Translations under genes and position numbers: made by a program
From: Saprolegnia diclina VS20
Taxonomy: Eukaryota; Oomycota; Saprolegniomycetes; Saprolegniales; Saprolegniaceae
Reading direction: 5' to 3'
Assembly (NCBI RefSeq): GCF_000281045.1
Contig: NW_008246135.1
Location: 96,680 to 160,679, forward strand
DNA: 64,000 nt
Shown here: positions 1-10,600 of the stretch, one piece after another
How positions within the stretch are numbered: the stretch's first letter is position 1
Layout: each line of letters opens with the position of its first letter
Notes under the pieces: model-generated
Databases searched by the model: none
What the model saw: only the letters and a program-made list of their open reading frames with translations
Told to the model about the DNA's origin: nothing

Positions 1-1113
1 TCCATCATGCACTTGTCGCCGCTGCGACCGACTTGCTCGAGCGTCTTTTTCATTTTGAGATTGAGGTTCTCGACTACACCAAATCGCAATATTGAGAAAT
101 CAACCGCCATATAGAAGGCAGCGAACCGGTGGCTTGGGTGTTGTCGATACGCTCTTCGAGCCCATCCAGCATCATGTTTTGCTTTTGCAATTCCTAGCAA
201 AATGGAGTGATTAGGCCATGCTGCTGTAGACCAAAGACAAGTCGTACCTCGTTCAAGCCGCGCGCCAAGACGCCGAGCTCCATGACACCGGTTCCGATTT
301 GCTCGACCATCCCATCCTACCACAGGACCACAACCATGAGCGGCACGTACGAGATAGAGCTTGTACGATGTGCTGATCTTTTTGCTCGATCTGAAGCATA
401 ATATCGCGGTGTTCGCTTGTCACTTCCTCTTCGTGGTAGCTCGGGCCACCGCCGCCGCTCGCGTTATGCACACCGGTGCCACCACTGCCGGTGCGGTCGG
501 CAAAGCCCGCAAACTCGGTTGTCGTTGTCGCGGACGGGATGCCAAAGAGGGCAGCACGGTCAAAACCGAGCCCACCGCCTGGCGAGCGCAAGCCTGGGCT
601 CGCCTTGACGTACGCACTCGAGGCTTGCTCCTTGATGAATGCGAGCTCCGACGTGTATTGGTCGACAAAGTCTTTTCGGATAGCGAGCTCTTCGGGCGAG
701 AACTTGCTCTAGAGGACCATACATACCATGCGGCAACATGGGTTCTTGCCTTTTTCTTCTTCATCTCGGTTTCGTAGCACTCGGCCATCTCGGCGAGGTC
801 TTCCTCGACGAGCCGAATGTCGTCGCGCACGCCTTGCTGCTGCTTGATCTTCTCGCGCGGATGCTGCGGCTTCTTGGCCGAAGTAGGCTGGGCCATCTCG
901 GTGAGCGTCTACTGGTTGCATGACCACTTCGCCCATGCGATGCAAATGGCGTCGTACGATCTTGAGGCCATGGAGCCGGTCGCTGATCTTGATGCGGAGC
1001 TCGCCAAAGCGGTCGGCGGCCTTGGCGCGGTCCTTCCGCGTCTCCTGGCCGCCCATCTCGACGTTGATGTGGGCGAGCTTCTCGAGGAGCGCGTCAACCT
1101 CTCTGCTCGACAT
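1..1113 (-). CDS. Qc-type SNARE (syntaxin-like), C-terminus beyond window
   Basis: A membrane-fusion Q-SNARE in a multi-exon gene that runs off the left edge. The start is the ATG at 1113 (MSSREVDALLEKLAHINV). An N-terminal helical region is followed by a Gly/Ser/Thr-rich linker and then a complete heptad-repeat SNARE motif encoded from about 300 down to 1. That motif contains GLNEELQKQNMMLDGLEERI, where the Q of KQN fits the zero-layer glutamine, and continues through ENLNLKMKKTLEQVG. The pattern is closest to the plant SYP7 group (NEELDKQ). The transmembrane anchor expected after it lies outside the window. Introns are visible at about 194-247 and 62-114, and one near 705-745 seems to use a GC donor. 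The divergent neighbour is the ankyrin gene, 463 bp away. Family assignment is good; the exact Qc subtype and target membrane are inference. Confidence 0.75.
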
Positions 1114-1576
1114 GGCTAAAGACGGAATAGCACCTTGGCCGAAACGCTTCGTGTCAAAAAGATTGCAACCCGCCGAAACGGACATTGCGTTTTAGTCGTT
1201 TAAACTACGTCCGGCTGCGTTGAACGCGTTCAACCCATTCAAATGGCCGGATCCCTCCTACCGCGGACACGTGCAAATGAGGCGAGCTGTGTGCTGCACG
1301 ATACTAGCACTCGTCTGCCTGGCGTGACAGACTGCCTGAGGACCAAATTGACCCTTGATGAGACTGAGAGCTGGACTGAGTATTACGTAAAACCCGAAAC
1401 CTGTGTGGCACCGCGGACGTTTTAGGAGGTTTACCCTCGATCCGCCTTGCCATGTATTTTATTTTTATCCTGAATACTAAAAGCAAGGGAACTATGTATA
1501 AAAATAAAACCAGGACATTGCCATTGCATTCGGATCGGCGCCTTGCATTAGGCCGTGCCAATCATTCGTCGCTGGT
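1114..1576. other. Divergent intergenic region between SNARE and ankyrin genes
   Basis: No supported gene. It should hold both promoters. A GTTTAAAC palindrome lies at 1198-1205, 85 bp upstream of the SNARE start, and a similar palindrome recurs at 46009. An AT-rich stretch at 1455-1510 precedes the ankyrin start. Confidence 0.5.
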
Positions 1577-3179
1577 ATGGCTCCGAAATTGAGCCCGCAA
1601 GCGCTCGCGCATCGGCTCATGACCTTTGCCGACGAAGCGGCGATCACCAAGTTCTTGGCCGAGCAGCTGGTTGCATTCGACGAGCCCAACGAGCAAGGGT
1701 GCACGCTGCTCATCACTGCCTGCGCCTTTGGTACGACGAGGTCGGCCTTGTCTTGGGCCCTTATCTCGGTGGCTAGATCGCGCCGAGCTCTTGCCGTTGC
1801 TGGTCGCCAAGACGACCAACTACGCGGCCGCGACGCACGGGAATCTCAACAACGTATTGCACTTTGCCGCCTTGTCGCCGCATGTAGCATGCCTGCTGTG
1901 CGCTCGCTTGCTCATCGTATGTACCATGTAGCCGACAGTCCTGTCGACGCTCTTGGCAGCAAACTCCGCTGCATTCTCGCGACTCCTCAACACCGGCAAC
2001 GCCAACGGCGACACCCGTACGATCGCCTCTCCCTTGCAGCGCCATTGTTGACAGATGCATATAGCGCTCATGGTGGCCTGCACGGCCAAGCACGTCGACG
2101 GCGCGTTGGCCTTGCTCGGCAGCGGCGCCGACCCGATGGCCGCCAACCGCTCTGGCATTACCGCACTCATGTGCGCCGCCCGACTCGAAGAGAATGAGAA
2201 TGACAATACCGAAGCGAGCTCGCGCACGTTAGTGACGCGCTTGCTACGCGCGCTGGACGTGAGCGCGCTAAACGCAGTCAACAGCACTGGTCAGTCGGCG
2301 CTGCATTTCGCAGTCCAGAGCCGCAACACGGCAGTGATCCTCGCCTTGCTCACAGGTACGCCTTGAATATTCTGTCGATTTTTGAGGTTGAAAATGCGTA
2401 GCGGGCATCAACATCGGGCTGCGCACCAAGGACGGCTACACGGCGCTCGAGATTGCGCAGGCAGCACCGTACTTTGATGCGGATGCGCTGCTCGCGATGG
2501 AAGTTGCGTGGGGAACGCTGGAAGCGCAGCTGGAAGCCGACCTTCTGGCGCTTGCCAACGACGAAATCGCGGCGGCACCGAAAGCGTCCAAGAAGAAGAA
2601 GAAGGCGGTCAAGAAGGCTGCAAAAGCCACGCCCGCCGCGACCGACGCCAAGGTAGCAACGCCGATCACGTCATCAGTCCGACCTGCGGCGACCGGGCCG
2701 GCACGGACGAATATGCCTGTGACCACGACGCAGTTATCCGCACCCGCGAAAGACACCGCATCGACAACGATGCCGTCAGCTGGCGCCTGGACGACCGTGC
2801 CGTCCAAGGTCCGGGTCGCGTCGCCGATGCAGGCCAAGGCCTCGCCCATGAAAGCGTCGACGGACGACTGCGCCGAGTGCAGCCACTTGGGCAATGTCTT
2901 GCAAGCGCGGTTTCCAATGTTTGATGAGATGGAGATCACTGTGCGCAACTTTGTGATCGACGACATTGAGCAGCTGAGCATGTCCCAGCTCGAGCTGCTC
3001 CAGGACGCGCACCTGCAGGCCTACCAGCTACTCAACGACAAGAAGGTATTGTCCCTGAGTCTTCTCTCGCATCGCTGACGATGGCGCATTAGATGGAAAT
3101 TGCGCGCCGACTCGAAGGCGAGCGGGTCCAAGCCCAGTACGAGCTACAGCATCAAGTGCTGCGTCGTGTAAACTCGTGA
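1577..3179 (+). CDS. Ankyrin-repeat protein
   Basis: A multi-exon gene. The first exon starts MAPKLSPQALAHRLMTFADE and contains an ankyrin-like NEQGCTLLITACAFG. Later exons give NANGDT followed by MHIALMVACTAKH, then ANRSGITALMCAARLEEN and NSTGQSALHFAVQS, then RTKDGYTALEIAQ. That makes about four to five ankyrin repeats over the first 300 residues. The C-terminal part has a lysine/alanine-rich low-complexity stretch (KASKKKKKAVKKAAK, near 2580) and ends in a helical, probably coiled-coil, segment (QLSMSQLELLQDAHLQAYQL ... ARRLEGERVQAQYELQHQVL). Introns were read near 1732-1774, 1918-1962, 2355-2400 and 3045-3092. The phase around 1999-2054 did not close cleanly by eye, so that exon border is uncertain. 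Ankyrin repeats bind other proteins; no specific function is claimed. Confidence 0.72.
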
Positions 3180-3317
3180 TTCAAATGCAATGCTTCGTTG
3201 TACATGACGTGAAGGACAAGAGGAGTGTCTGTCACCATGACGCGTGGCATATTGGACAACTTGTCGTCCATGTGACGAGTATACTACGAGTAGTCGACTA
3301 GTATACACGTTGATAGT

Positions 3318-4549
3318 CTAGTACTGCGATCCTTTTTTGTTGCCAATGCCCTTGGGGTTGGCGTCCTTCCAGTCGTCCCACGACCGGTCGCGGTACGTGG
3401 CTTCCTCGACCAGCGCGATGTTGTCTTCTTCGCCGTCTTCAATGAGCTGTTCGATGCGGCGCGGGCCCTCGGGTGCGTTCCTAAAACGCGTGAGCCGACG
3501 AGAAGAACAGTGCGTCAAAGTACTTTTGACGCTCTTGGCGGTCGAGGGCGTCGGCAAGCTCTTGGTCGGCGAGCTCCTCCAACGACATGGTCGGGAGGCG
3601 GTGGCCCGGCTGGAAGACGCGGCCCTGGATGACTTCGCGCTTCATCTCCATCTTGGGGTTGATGTGCGTGACCTCCTACATGCTTGCGTGAGGCAAAACG
3701 ACAAGCACATGGAGCGCACAATGCCCTGGCCTTGGACCGGCGGCTTGGTCTCGGCCGCGTCCAAGACGCTGTCTGTGTGCAGCTTGGCCATTTGCACCTA
3801 ATACATAAAGCATAGGCGTCGGCGACAGGAGGAAGATGCGAAGGCGTACCATGGTTTCCAGCATCTCCATTTCATTGGCAATCGCGAGCTGGTCTTCCAT
3901 GCTCTTGAGCACAGCGACCTGAATGAAGCGGAAGAGAAACTCGCGCTCGAGATCCTCATCAATGTCCTATGAGACTGTGTGAGGCCCACGCGAGAGGTTG
4001 AATACGTCGTACGTCGTCCTTGGCGGCGCGGGCGCGCAGGTTGAGGACGTTGGACAAGGCGGCGTCGGCCTCTTGCTGGAGCTGCCACTTGCGAATCTTG
4101 TCTTCGCGCGTGTCCTTCTTGCCTTCTTCGAGCTGCGAGAGCTGCTTGGCGCGCTCGGACCGGCGGAGGAGCTCGACCTCGACGCACTGGTCCAGGAACG
4201 CATCCAGGAGCGCAGACGCGTACTTGAGGTTCTTGAGCCGCGCCGACATGAAGTCCGAGCGCGAGCCTTGGACGTTGATCGTGTTGATCTTCTGCGCGAG
4301 CATGCCCAGGTAGTAGTCGATCAAGAGGAACTGCAGCTGGATCGTCTGGAGCTCGTGCGCAGCTTCGTTCGAGCTGTACAAGTCGGCGAGCGCCGGCGAC
4401 GCCTTGAGCCGGTGGAAGCGCTCCATGAGCATCGTGAGCTTCTCCTGGAAGGCGAGGCTTCCGCTGCCGAGCTCGTTCTCCATGGCCTCAATGCTGCGGA
4501 AGAGGCCATCGGCCTGCCGCAGCTGCAAGTACGCGTCGACTTCGCCCAT
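3318..4549 (-). CDS. TAP42: TAP42/IGBP1 (alpha4)-family PP2A regulatory protein
   Basis: The TAP42/alpha4 family binds catalytic subunits of PP2A-type phosphatases and links them to TOR signalling and phosphatase stability. Exon 1 starts at 4549 (MGEVDAYLQLRQADGLFRSI) and encodes the alpha-helical N-terminal bundle, including LQTIQLQFLLIDYYLGMLAQ and SRSDFMSARLKNLKYASALL, both typical of the family. The basic linker EEGKKDTREDKIRKWQLQQE follows. The last exon ends with the family's conserved tail SWDDWKDANPKGIGNKKGSQ before the stop at 3318. Short introns fall at about 3965-4010, 3785-3835, 3665-3720 and 3480-3530. The product is about 350 aa, normal for the family. TIP41, the known partner of TAP42 in yeast, is encoded 33 kb away in the same window. 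Confidence 0.9.
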
Positions 4550-4669
4550 CGCTTTCAACGGGAATATGGACGTGGCATATGCCGAGAATAAATATAAATT
4601 ATTGCGGGTCCTAAAATATATTAATGCAAGAGGTTTTGAAGCACCTGCATTCCAAAGATCCAAAGCATC

Positions 4670-7600
4670 ATGGCTGGTCGGATGCTGCCGACGGCTGGCC
4701 ACGACGACGTCGTCTCGGAGCACAGCCTTGTCTTTGGCAAGCCCATCTACCTCTACCACGAACCAACCAACGGTACGTGCATGCCGGCGCCAAGGCCATT
4801 CGCGGAGCAGCGTAGGCTACGTGGGTGGCGAGGGCTTTGGCGACACACGCGTCAACGTCCTCGTGGCCTCGAGCCGCGTGCGCGGTGCGATCGACGACGA
4901 GCTCGCCAAGCACGACTTCATGCAGCGCGTCTTTGTCGTTGTGCCACCGCAGCAGCACACGGCGGCCATGGCACTGCACAAGCACTTGGCCGAGCACGCG
5001 CCAGACCCGTGCTCGGCCATCGAAGCGCGGCTTCGCGAGAGGCAACCTCGCCATCTCCCATTGCATGCTCTCACGCCGGCTGCTAGTGTTCGCCTCGAGA
5101 AGCGACTCAACGACGAAAGCACGCACGCGGCGCATGGCCATGGTGTCCAGTACGGCCAGACGATCCAGCTCGTCCACATCAACTCGGCCAAGTACATTTG
5201 CGCTCGTACGATTCTAGAGCCTCAACGTTCTAGGTATGTGACAGTGCGGCCGCGCCTCTTGTCCGCAACGGCGCGGGACGCGATGCGGGTCGAGCTCGCG
5301 GACGCCAGCTCCGACGACGCGCGCTTCACCGTGACGTCGACCTACGCGCACATTCGCATCGGCGCCACCGTCCTTTTTGGCGATGACGTGGCGTTTCTGA
5401 GCGGTAGGTCGTCGTGGCACGTCAGTTTTGCATCGCATGCATCGACATGTAGAGGCATGGCGCGTCACGCTGCACGTGGGCGCGTCGATCGACACGCACA
5501 CGGCGTCATCGTCGACCTTCTTGGAGCTCCATGCGTCCAACGCCCTCGACTGCTTCTCGCTTGCGCGCTTTGCTTCGGCCGAACGCGGCGTGCTGCGGGG
5601 CAACCACCTCGTCCGGCTCTTTCACTGCGCCGCTGGCGGCTACCTCTGCGCGGGCATCGGACCACACGTCGTGGTCCATGCGGACGCTGCCATACAAGGA
5701 CTCTGGCAACTGACGCATCTCGACTCCAAGGACGGCAGCGCGATCGCCGTAGAGAGCAGCACGTTCTGTCTTCGCCATCTCGCGTCAGGACGCTTCCTCG
5801 CGCTTTCCGCTTCCGATACGGTCCGGTCTCTCGCTGCGAGGGAGGCCTGAAGACGAGTGCGTAGGAGGCGGCGCTCATCGACACGCGGTCCGACGACTGC
5901 ACCTTCCAGCTCACCGCGGCTTCGCCGCTCAGTGGCGCGTATGTGGCCGACAACCAGCCATTCTTCCTCCGGCACGCACCGTCCCGTACGAGCGTTTGGA
6001 CCTTGGGTTGTTCACGCAGCAGGACAATATAGGAGCATTTGTCGGTGTAGTAGAGAACCACTTGCAATGTGTCTCGCGCACGAAGGCAGAGAGAGCTCAC
6101 GCGATCAAGCTCTCTGTCGTACCGCCGCCGGAGGTCACCGAGTCGCTCTTCCTTCTCTCGCTTCTGCCGCACCTTCAGAGAGCGCACAGCGTGCTGCGCA
6201 AGCCATTTGAGGCGACGGACGGCGTCGGCCACGACTGGCTTGCCGACACCAAGTGGATCGAGCTTGTCCTCGCAGAGCTTGGTGCGTTTTGCGCCGAGGC
6301 GACACCGGCGCGTCACGACCTCGTGGCCGAGCTCGACGTCACGCGGCTGCTCGTGGACCTTGTCGATGGCCTCGTCCGTGCGCCGTTGGCAGCCGGTACC
6401 ATACAGACTGTCCTTTTTGATATCAAGTGCCAACATGTACATAGACCCAACGTCACCGTGGCACGACGTGCTGACGACCCGCAAGACGAGCCTACTTCGG
6501 CTGACGTACTCCTTGCTCTTGGTCCTCGTGCGGGGGCATCTCTCCAATGCAAAGCAGTGCGCTGTGAGGTGCAGCACCCTTGTCTCGCAGCTCGACACCA
6601 ATCTCGGCGCCGACGACGTCTTTGCGGCGCTGCTCTCGATCGACGGAGCCTTTGTCGCAAGCCTTCCCAACACTGCAATCGACAGCGTCGTCGCTTTGAT
6701 TGCGACGCGCGGCAAGCACCCGTCGTACCTCCGCTACCTCCGAAAGCTCATCGTGTTTCGCTCCCAAGGGCTGCCGGCCAAACAGGCGTATCTCTGCGAG
6801 CTGCTGTTTACCGCAGAAGACTCCAACGTTCTTTGCGCCTTCCGAGGCGCCGAGGTGTGCTGCCCGAATGGCCAATGGAAACCGCTAGCGGCCATTGACG
6901 ATGACGAGCCATACGTCGTCGCGTCGCTGAAGCTCTTGGCGGCGTTGGCGACGTCCCGCAACTATGTGGCCATGGCGGCCATCGAACGGCTCCTGCCGCG
7001 GGACACTGTGCTGCACGCCTTGGATCATGCACAAGCTGACACAGTACGTACTTGTTGTAAGTAAAAGGAGAAGGTCAAGGACGGGAGTAGTTGCGCGCTG
7101 CGCTCTGCAAGCTGCTCTTGACCGTGTACGTGGACCGGCTGCCGCAGAATGCAGCGCCGCTACCGAGAACCGTCGTGCTGCTCGGACCCCCCAGTCTTGC
7201 GTCGGAGAATGCGTTCTTTGCCGAGTTGAAGCAGCGCGTTGCGTCGGCGCTGATGGCGAGTACAAGTGCGTCGGGGTATCTCCTCGGCCTCTTGCGCGTT
7301 TGCCTGGCGCTGCTGCGCTTTGGGGCCTACGCTTCCGAGTCGGAGCTACAGACGCTGCTCGGCTTGTGCCTGCCAGTCTTGGCCAACTTTGAGGACGACG
7401 TGACAAGTGCTCAACCGATCAAGCAGACTTTGGCCCACCGGCTTGGCGACCGCATGCGGAGCACGCTGGCCAAGACCAAGAGTCCGTCCATCCAGGCTAT
7501 TGAAGCGCTGGTAGGTTTTTCTCGAAATATTTCGCATCCGAATCTGCGTGTAGCCGGGACCGACGACGGCGCCGCCTCCGGTGCTCGCAAAGACGGACGG

Positions 7601-10600
7601 CGACTGCAAGCTCGTGTTGTGTCAGATGCTGTTGAGCATTCTGCAGCGCAGCGTCGACGACCAGCTTGGCCGCGTGCTGCGTGTGGTCTTTGACAAAGCG
7701 TCGCGCAAGCCCAGTGCTGCCCTAGCCCTTGCGCGTACGATTTTTACGCTAGTCTTTGTGCTATATAACAACGTAGACACAGTCGAAAGCGCAGAAATCG
7801 AGGCGGAAGAAGGGCGCGAGTGGAGTGGGCGCCACGCAGAGATCGCTGTCGCGTGCGAAGGCGCGTTTGAGACGTCGCTCTTCAGCCGGCTTGTCTCACA
7901 GCACCGCCTGACACCGATGCTCCTCCAGCTGCTCGCCACCGACCGGTCGGACCTCGTGTCTGTGTCCCTCGACTTGCTCGGGTCGTCTTACAATACCCAC
8001 CGCGAAGTCCTCAAGTACATGAGTGACGTCACTGTCGTGACCAGCGAGACGTCTCTGCAGCTGTACGTCGACCTTGCTTCTGTCTACTCTGTGCAATAAT
8101 GGCGTAGGTACGGACGCATGGTCCATTTTGCAGCGATTTTGCAGCTCTACGAAGAGACGAGCGAGACGTGGCTGCTGGCGCCGTCCCACGACGCATGGAA
8201 GGAGGTCGTCGCGGTCCTGCGCTGGTTCACGGACGCCTTGACGACGCTCGAGGCGCAGCGCCTCTTCCGCGGCTTGCACATTGACGACGTTCTCCTGTCG
8301 CTGCTGATTAGCGTCGGCGGGTTTCTCCTGCAACCAACCGTCAAGGACGAGGCGCTTGTGCTGCGCCACGACCTCTTGATGGACGCTTGCTACATGCTTC
8401 TCGTGCGCTACGTCTGGCGCTATGCCGACGGTCAAGCCAAGGTCGCGGCGCATCTCGGCTTTATCCAAGACTGCGTCTCGCACCGGCACATGCGACCCGC
8501 CGTCTTCCGCGCGCTCGCAGAGGGCAATGTCCGCTGGTGCCAAGCGCTGCCGCATGGCTTTATCGCGTTTCTTGTCGACCTCGTACGTCCTGCACTTGCA
8601 TGCTGCTGCAGCCTCAACACTGTCGTTGGTAGCTGGATGAACGCGGGAACGTGTCGGAGGTGCTCGACGTTCTGTCGGCCATTATCGTCTGCAATGAGAT
8701 TCCGATCAAGGACAACCAAACAGCACTGAGCATGCTCCTGGTACATGTGATCGACCATCGAACAGCGGAGGTTCTTAGGTGGAAGGGTCGTAGATGGCGC
8801 CGCATCGGCCGCCGCATGTTCTCGAGGCTTTCTTGGCCTTGGAGACCCCAAAGGGCGACCCACGTGCCCTTGACGCGCTTCTCTGCGATGCAAAAGAGTC
8901 GTGTGCTGTCGTGCAGCGCAGTATCCCGCGTGACGTCGACCTGACGGGGCGGCCGAGCAGCGACATGAGCCTTTCTGCGCGCTTCTCGGTCCTCTTGCAG
9001 CAGCTCCCAGCCTCAACTCCGGCGACGCCGACCCCGACGCAAGGTTACCTGCGCCATGCGAGACGCCATTTGAACTTCGATAACGTAGGAGGCGATCCCG
9101 CTACCGGCTCGGTCGTCCTCGACGCCGACCCGCTACTGTACTACGCCAAGCTGCTCGGCTTGCTCACGAGCCTCACGGCCGGCGCCAACTTTGTGTGTGA
9201 AGCGCGGCTGCAAGGTCTCTTCCCGATCGAGCGGCTTTTACTTGCCCTCTCGCAGCCCTCGACGCCGCGCCCGATCACGACCAAGCTGCTCATGGTAGAC
9301 GCAAGACGATCGCAACTCGTAGTCTCTGAGACGACCTCGTAGGTGCTCCATGAAGCGTACCTCAACACGGAGCAGCAAATGGCCGACGTCGCTGGGAACA
9401 TGGCGCTCACTAGCTTTGTTGCGTCGCAGCCTATCGTACTTGCGAGCTTCTTTGGCATCGACGTCAACACTGCTGCGGGGTTCTCCGCGCTGTACGGCCA
9501 CGAAATTGCCTATGTCTTTGACGGCCTGCTTCCCGTCTTGGCGCACGTACTCGGTCGCGACGCGACGACGCTGCACCCTACTCTCCAACGAACGCTGCCG
9601 GAGCTAGCGCACAGTCTATGCCAGGTGGCAGCCCGGCTCCAGAAGGCACCATTCGACTGGATCGACGTGGTTGCGTCACGGGCAAAGCTGGCTCTTGGCA
9701 ACGACGTGCTTGACAAAATGGCGCGTCTGTTGCCGCGCGGATCGCTGTTGGGAGTTGGCGGGTTTTCGACCAAGCGCATCATGAATGCGGCAGGTGACGC
9801 GTCGCTGCACGTCCCTCACTTTGTCGCGTGGCTGCGCCAAGCGCCCTTTTACGTCGCGAGCACAGGTGCTGAGAAGCGCAAGCTCCTCTCTGCGTTCCGA
9901 AGTACTGAGCGCTTTGATATCGTATTGGAGCGGCTCGTGGGCCATATGCACAGCTCCGAGATCGCACGCGGCCAGGGCGCCAAGCACTCGACCCTCGAGA
10001 TTCTGGCCAATTTGGAGCAAATCGCGTCGACGTCGTCTCGTCTACTGCTGTCGTGTGGCGCCGCCGTCATGGTAGTCGAGCTTCTCTGTGCTGCTCATGA
10101 GGTATCTTGTGTTTGGATTCTGGATTTTTGGATTTTTGGATTCTTGGATTGTTGGATACAACGGTGGATAAATAGAGCGATACCAAGGCGGTCTCGGGAC
10201 TCGTTGCTCTCGGCATTGCTCTCCTCAAGACGAGCCAGCGCGCGTTTCAAGTGCAGTGCTTTGCGCTGCTGAGCACCAACTCGTCATCGGACTGGCTCGA
10301 GCGCGTGCGTGGTCGCCTTCTCAGCGCCATTAGCGCCCTGTCCAGCCCGTCGCACGCCAAGCTTCTGCGCGATCCCTCGGATGTGATTGCGCTCTTGGAG
10401 CTCCACCGTCTCCTCTGCGAAGGTCCGTCCTGTGCCTTGGAGTTGCATGGCGTACGTTGTTACGTAGGTCATTACGCGGAGATGCAAAACCTTCTTCGGC
10501 ACCAACCAGGTCCACGCTCGATCAACTTTGTGGAGCTCGTCGTACGGCTGTTCTGCGCGCTTGCCAAGACACTCAAGCCGAGCTACGTTGCGCTGCTGCT

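Noticed and set aside
5465..6715. 416-codon minus-strand frame
   Set aside because: Antisense to IP3R exons and crossing its introns; Arg-rich composition without family features.
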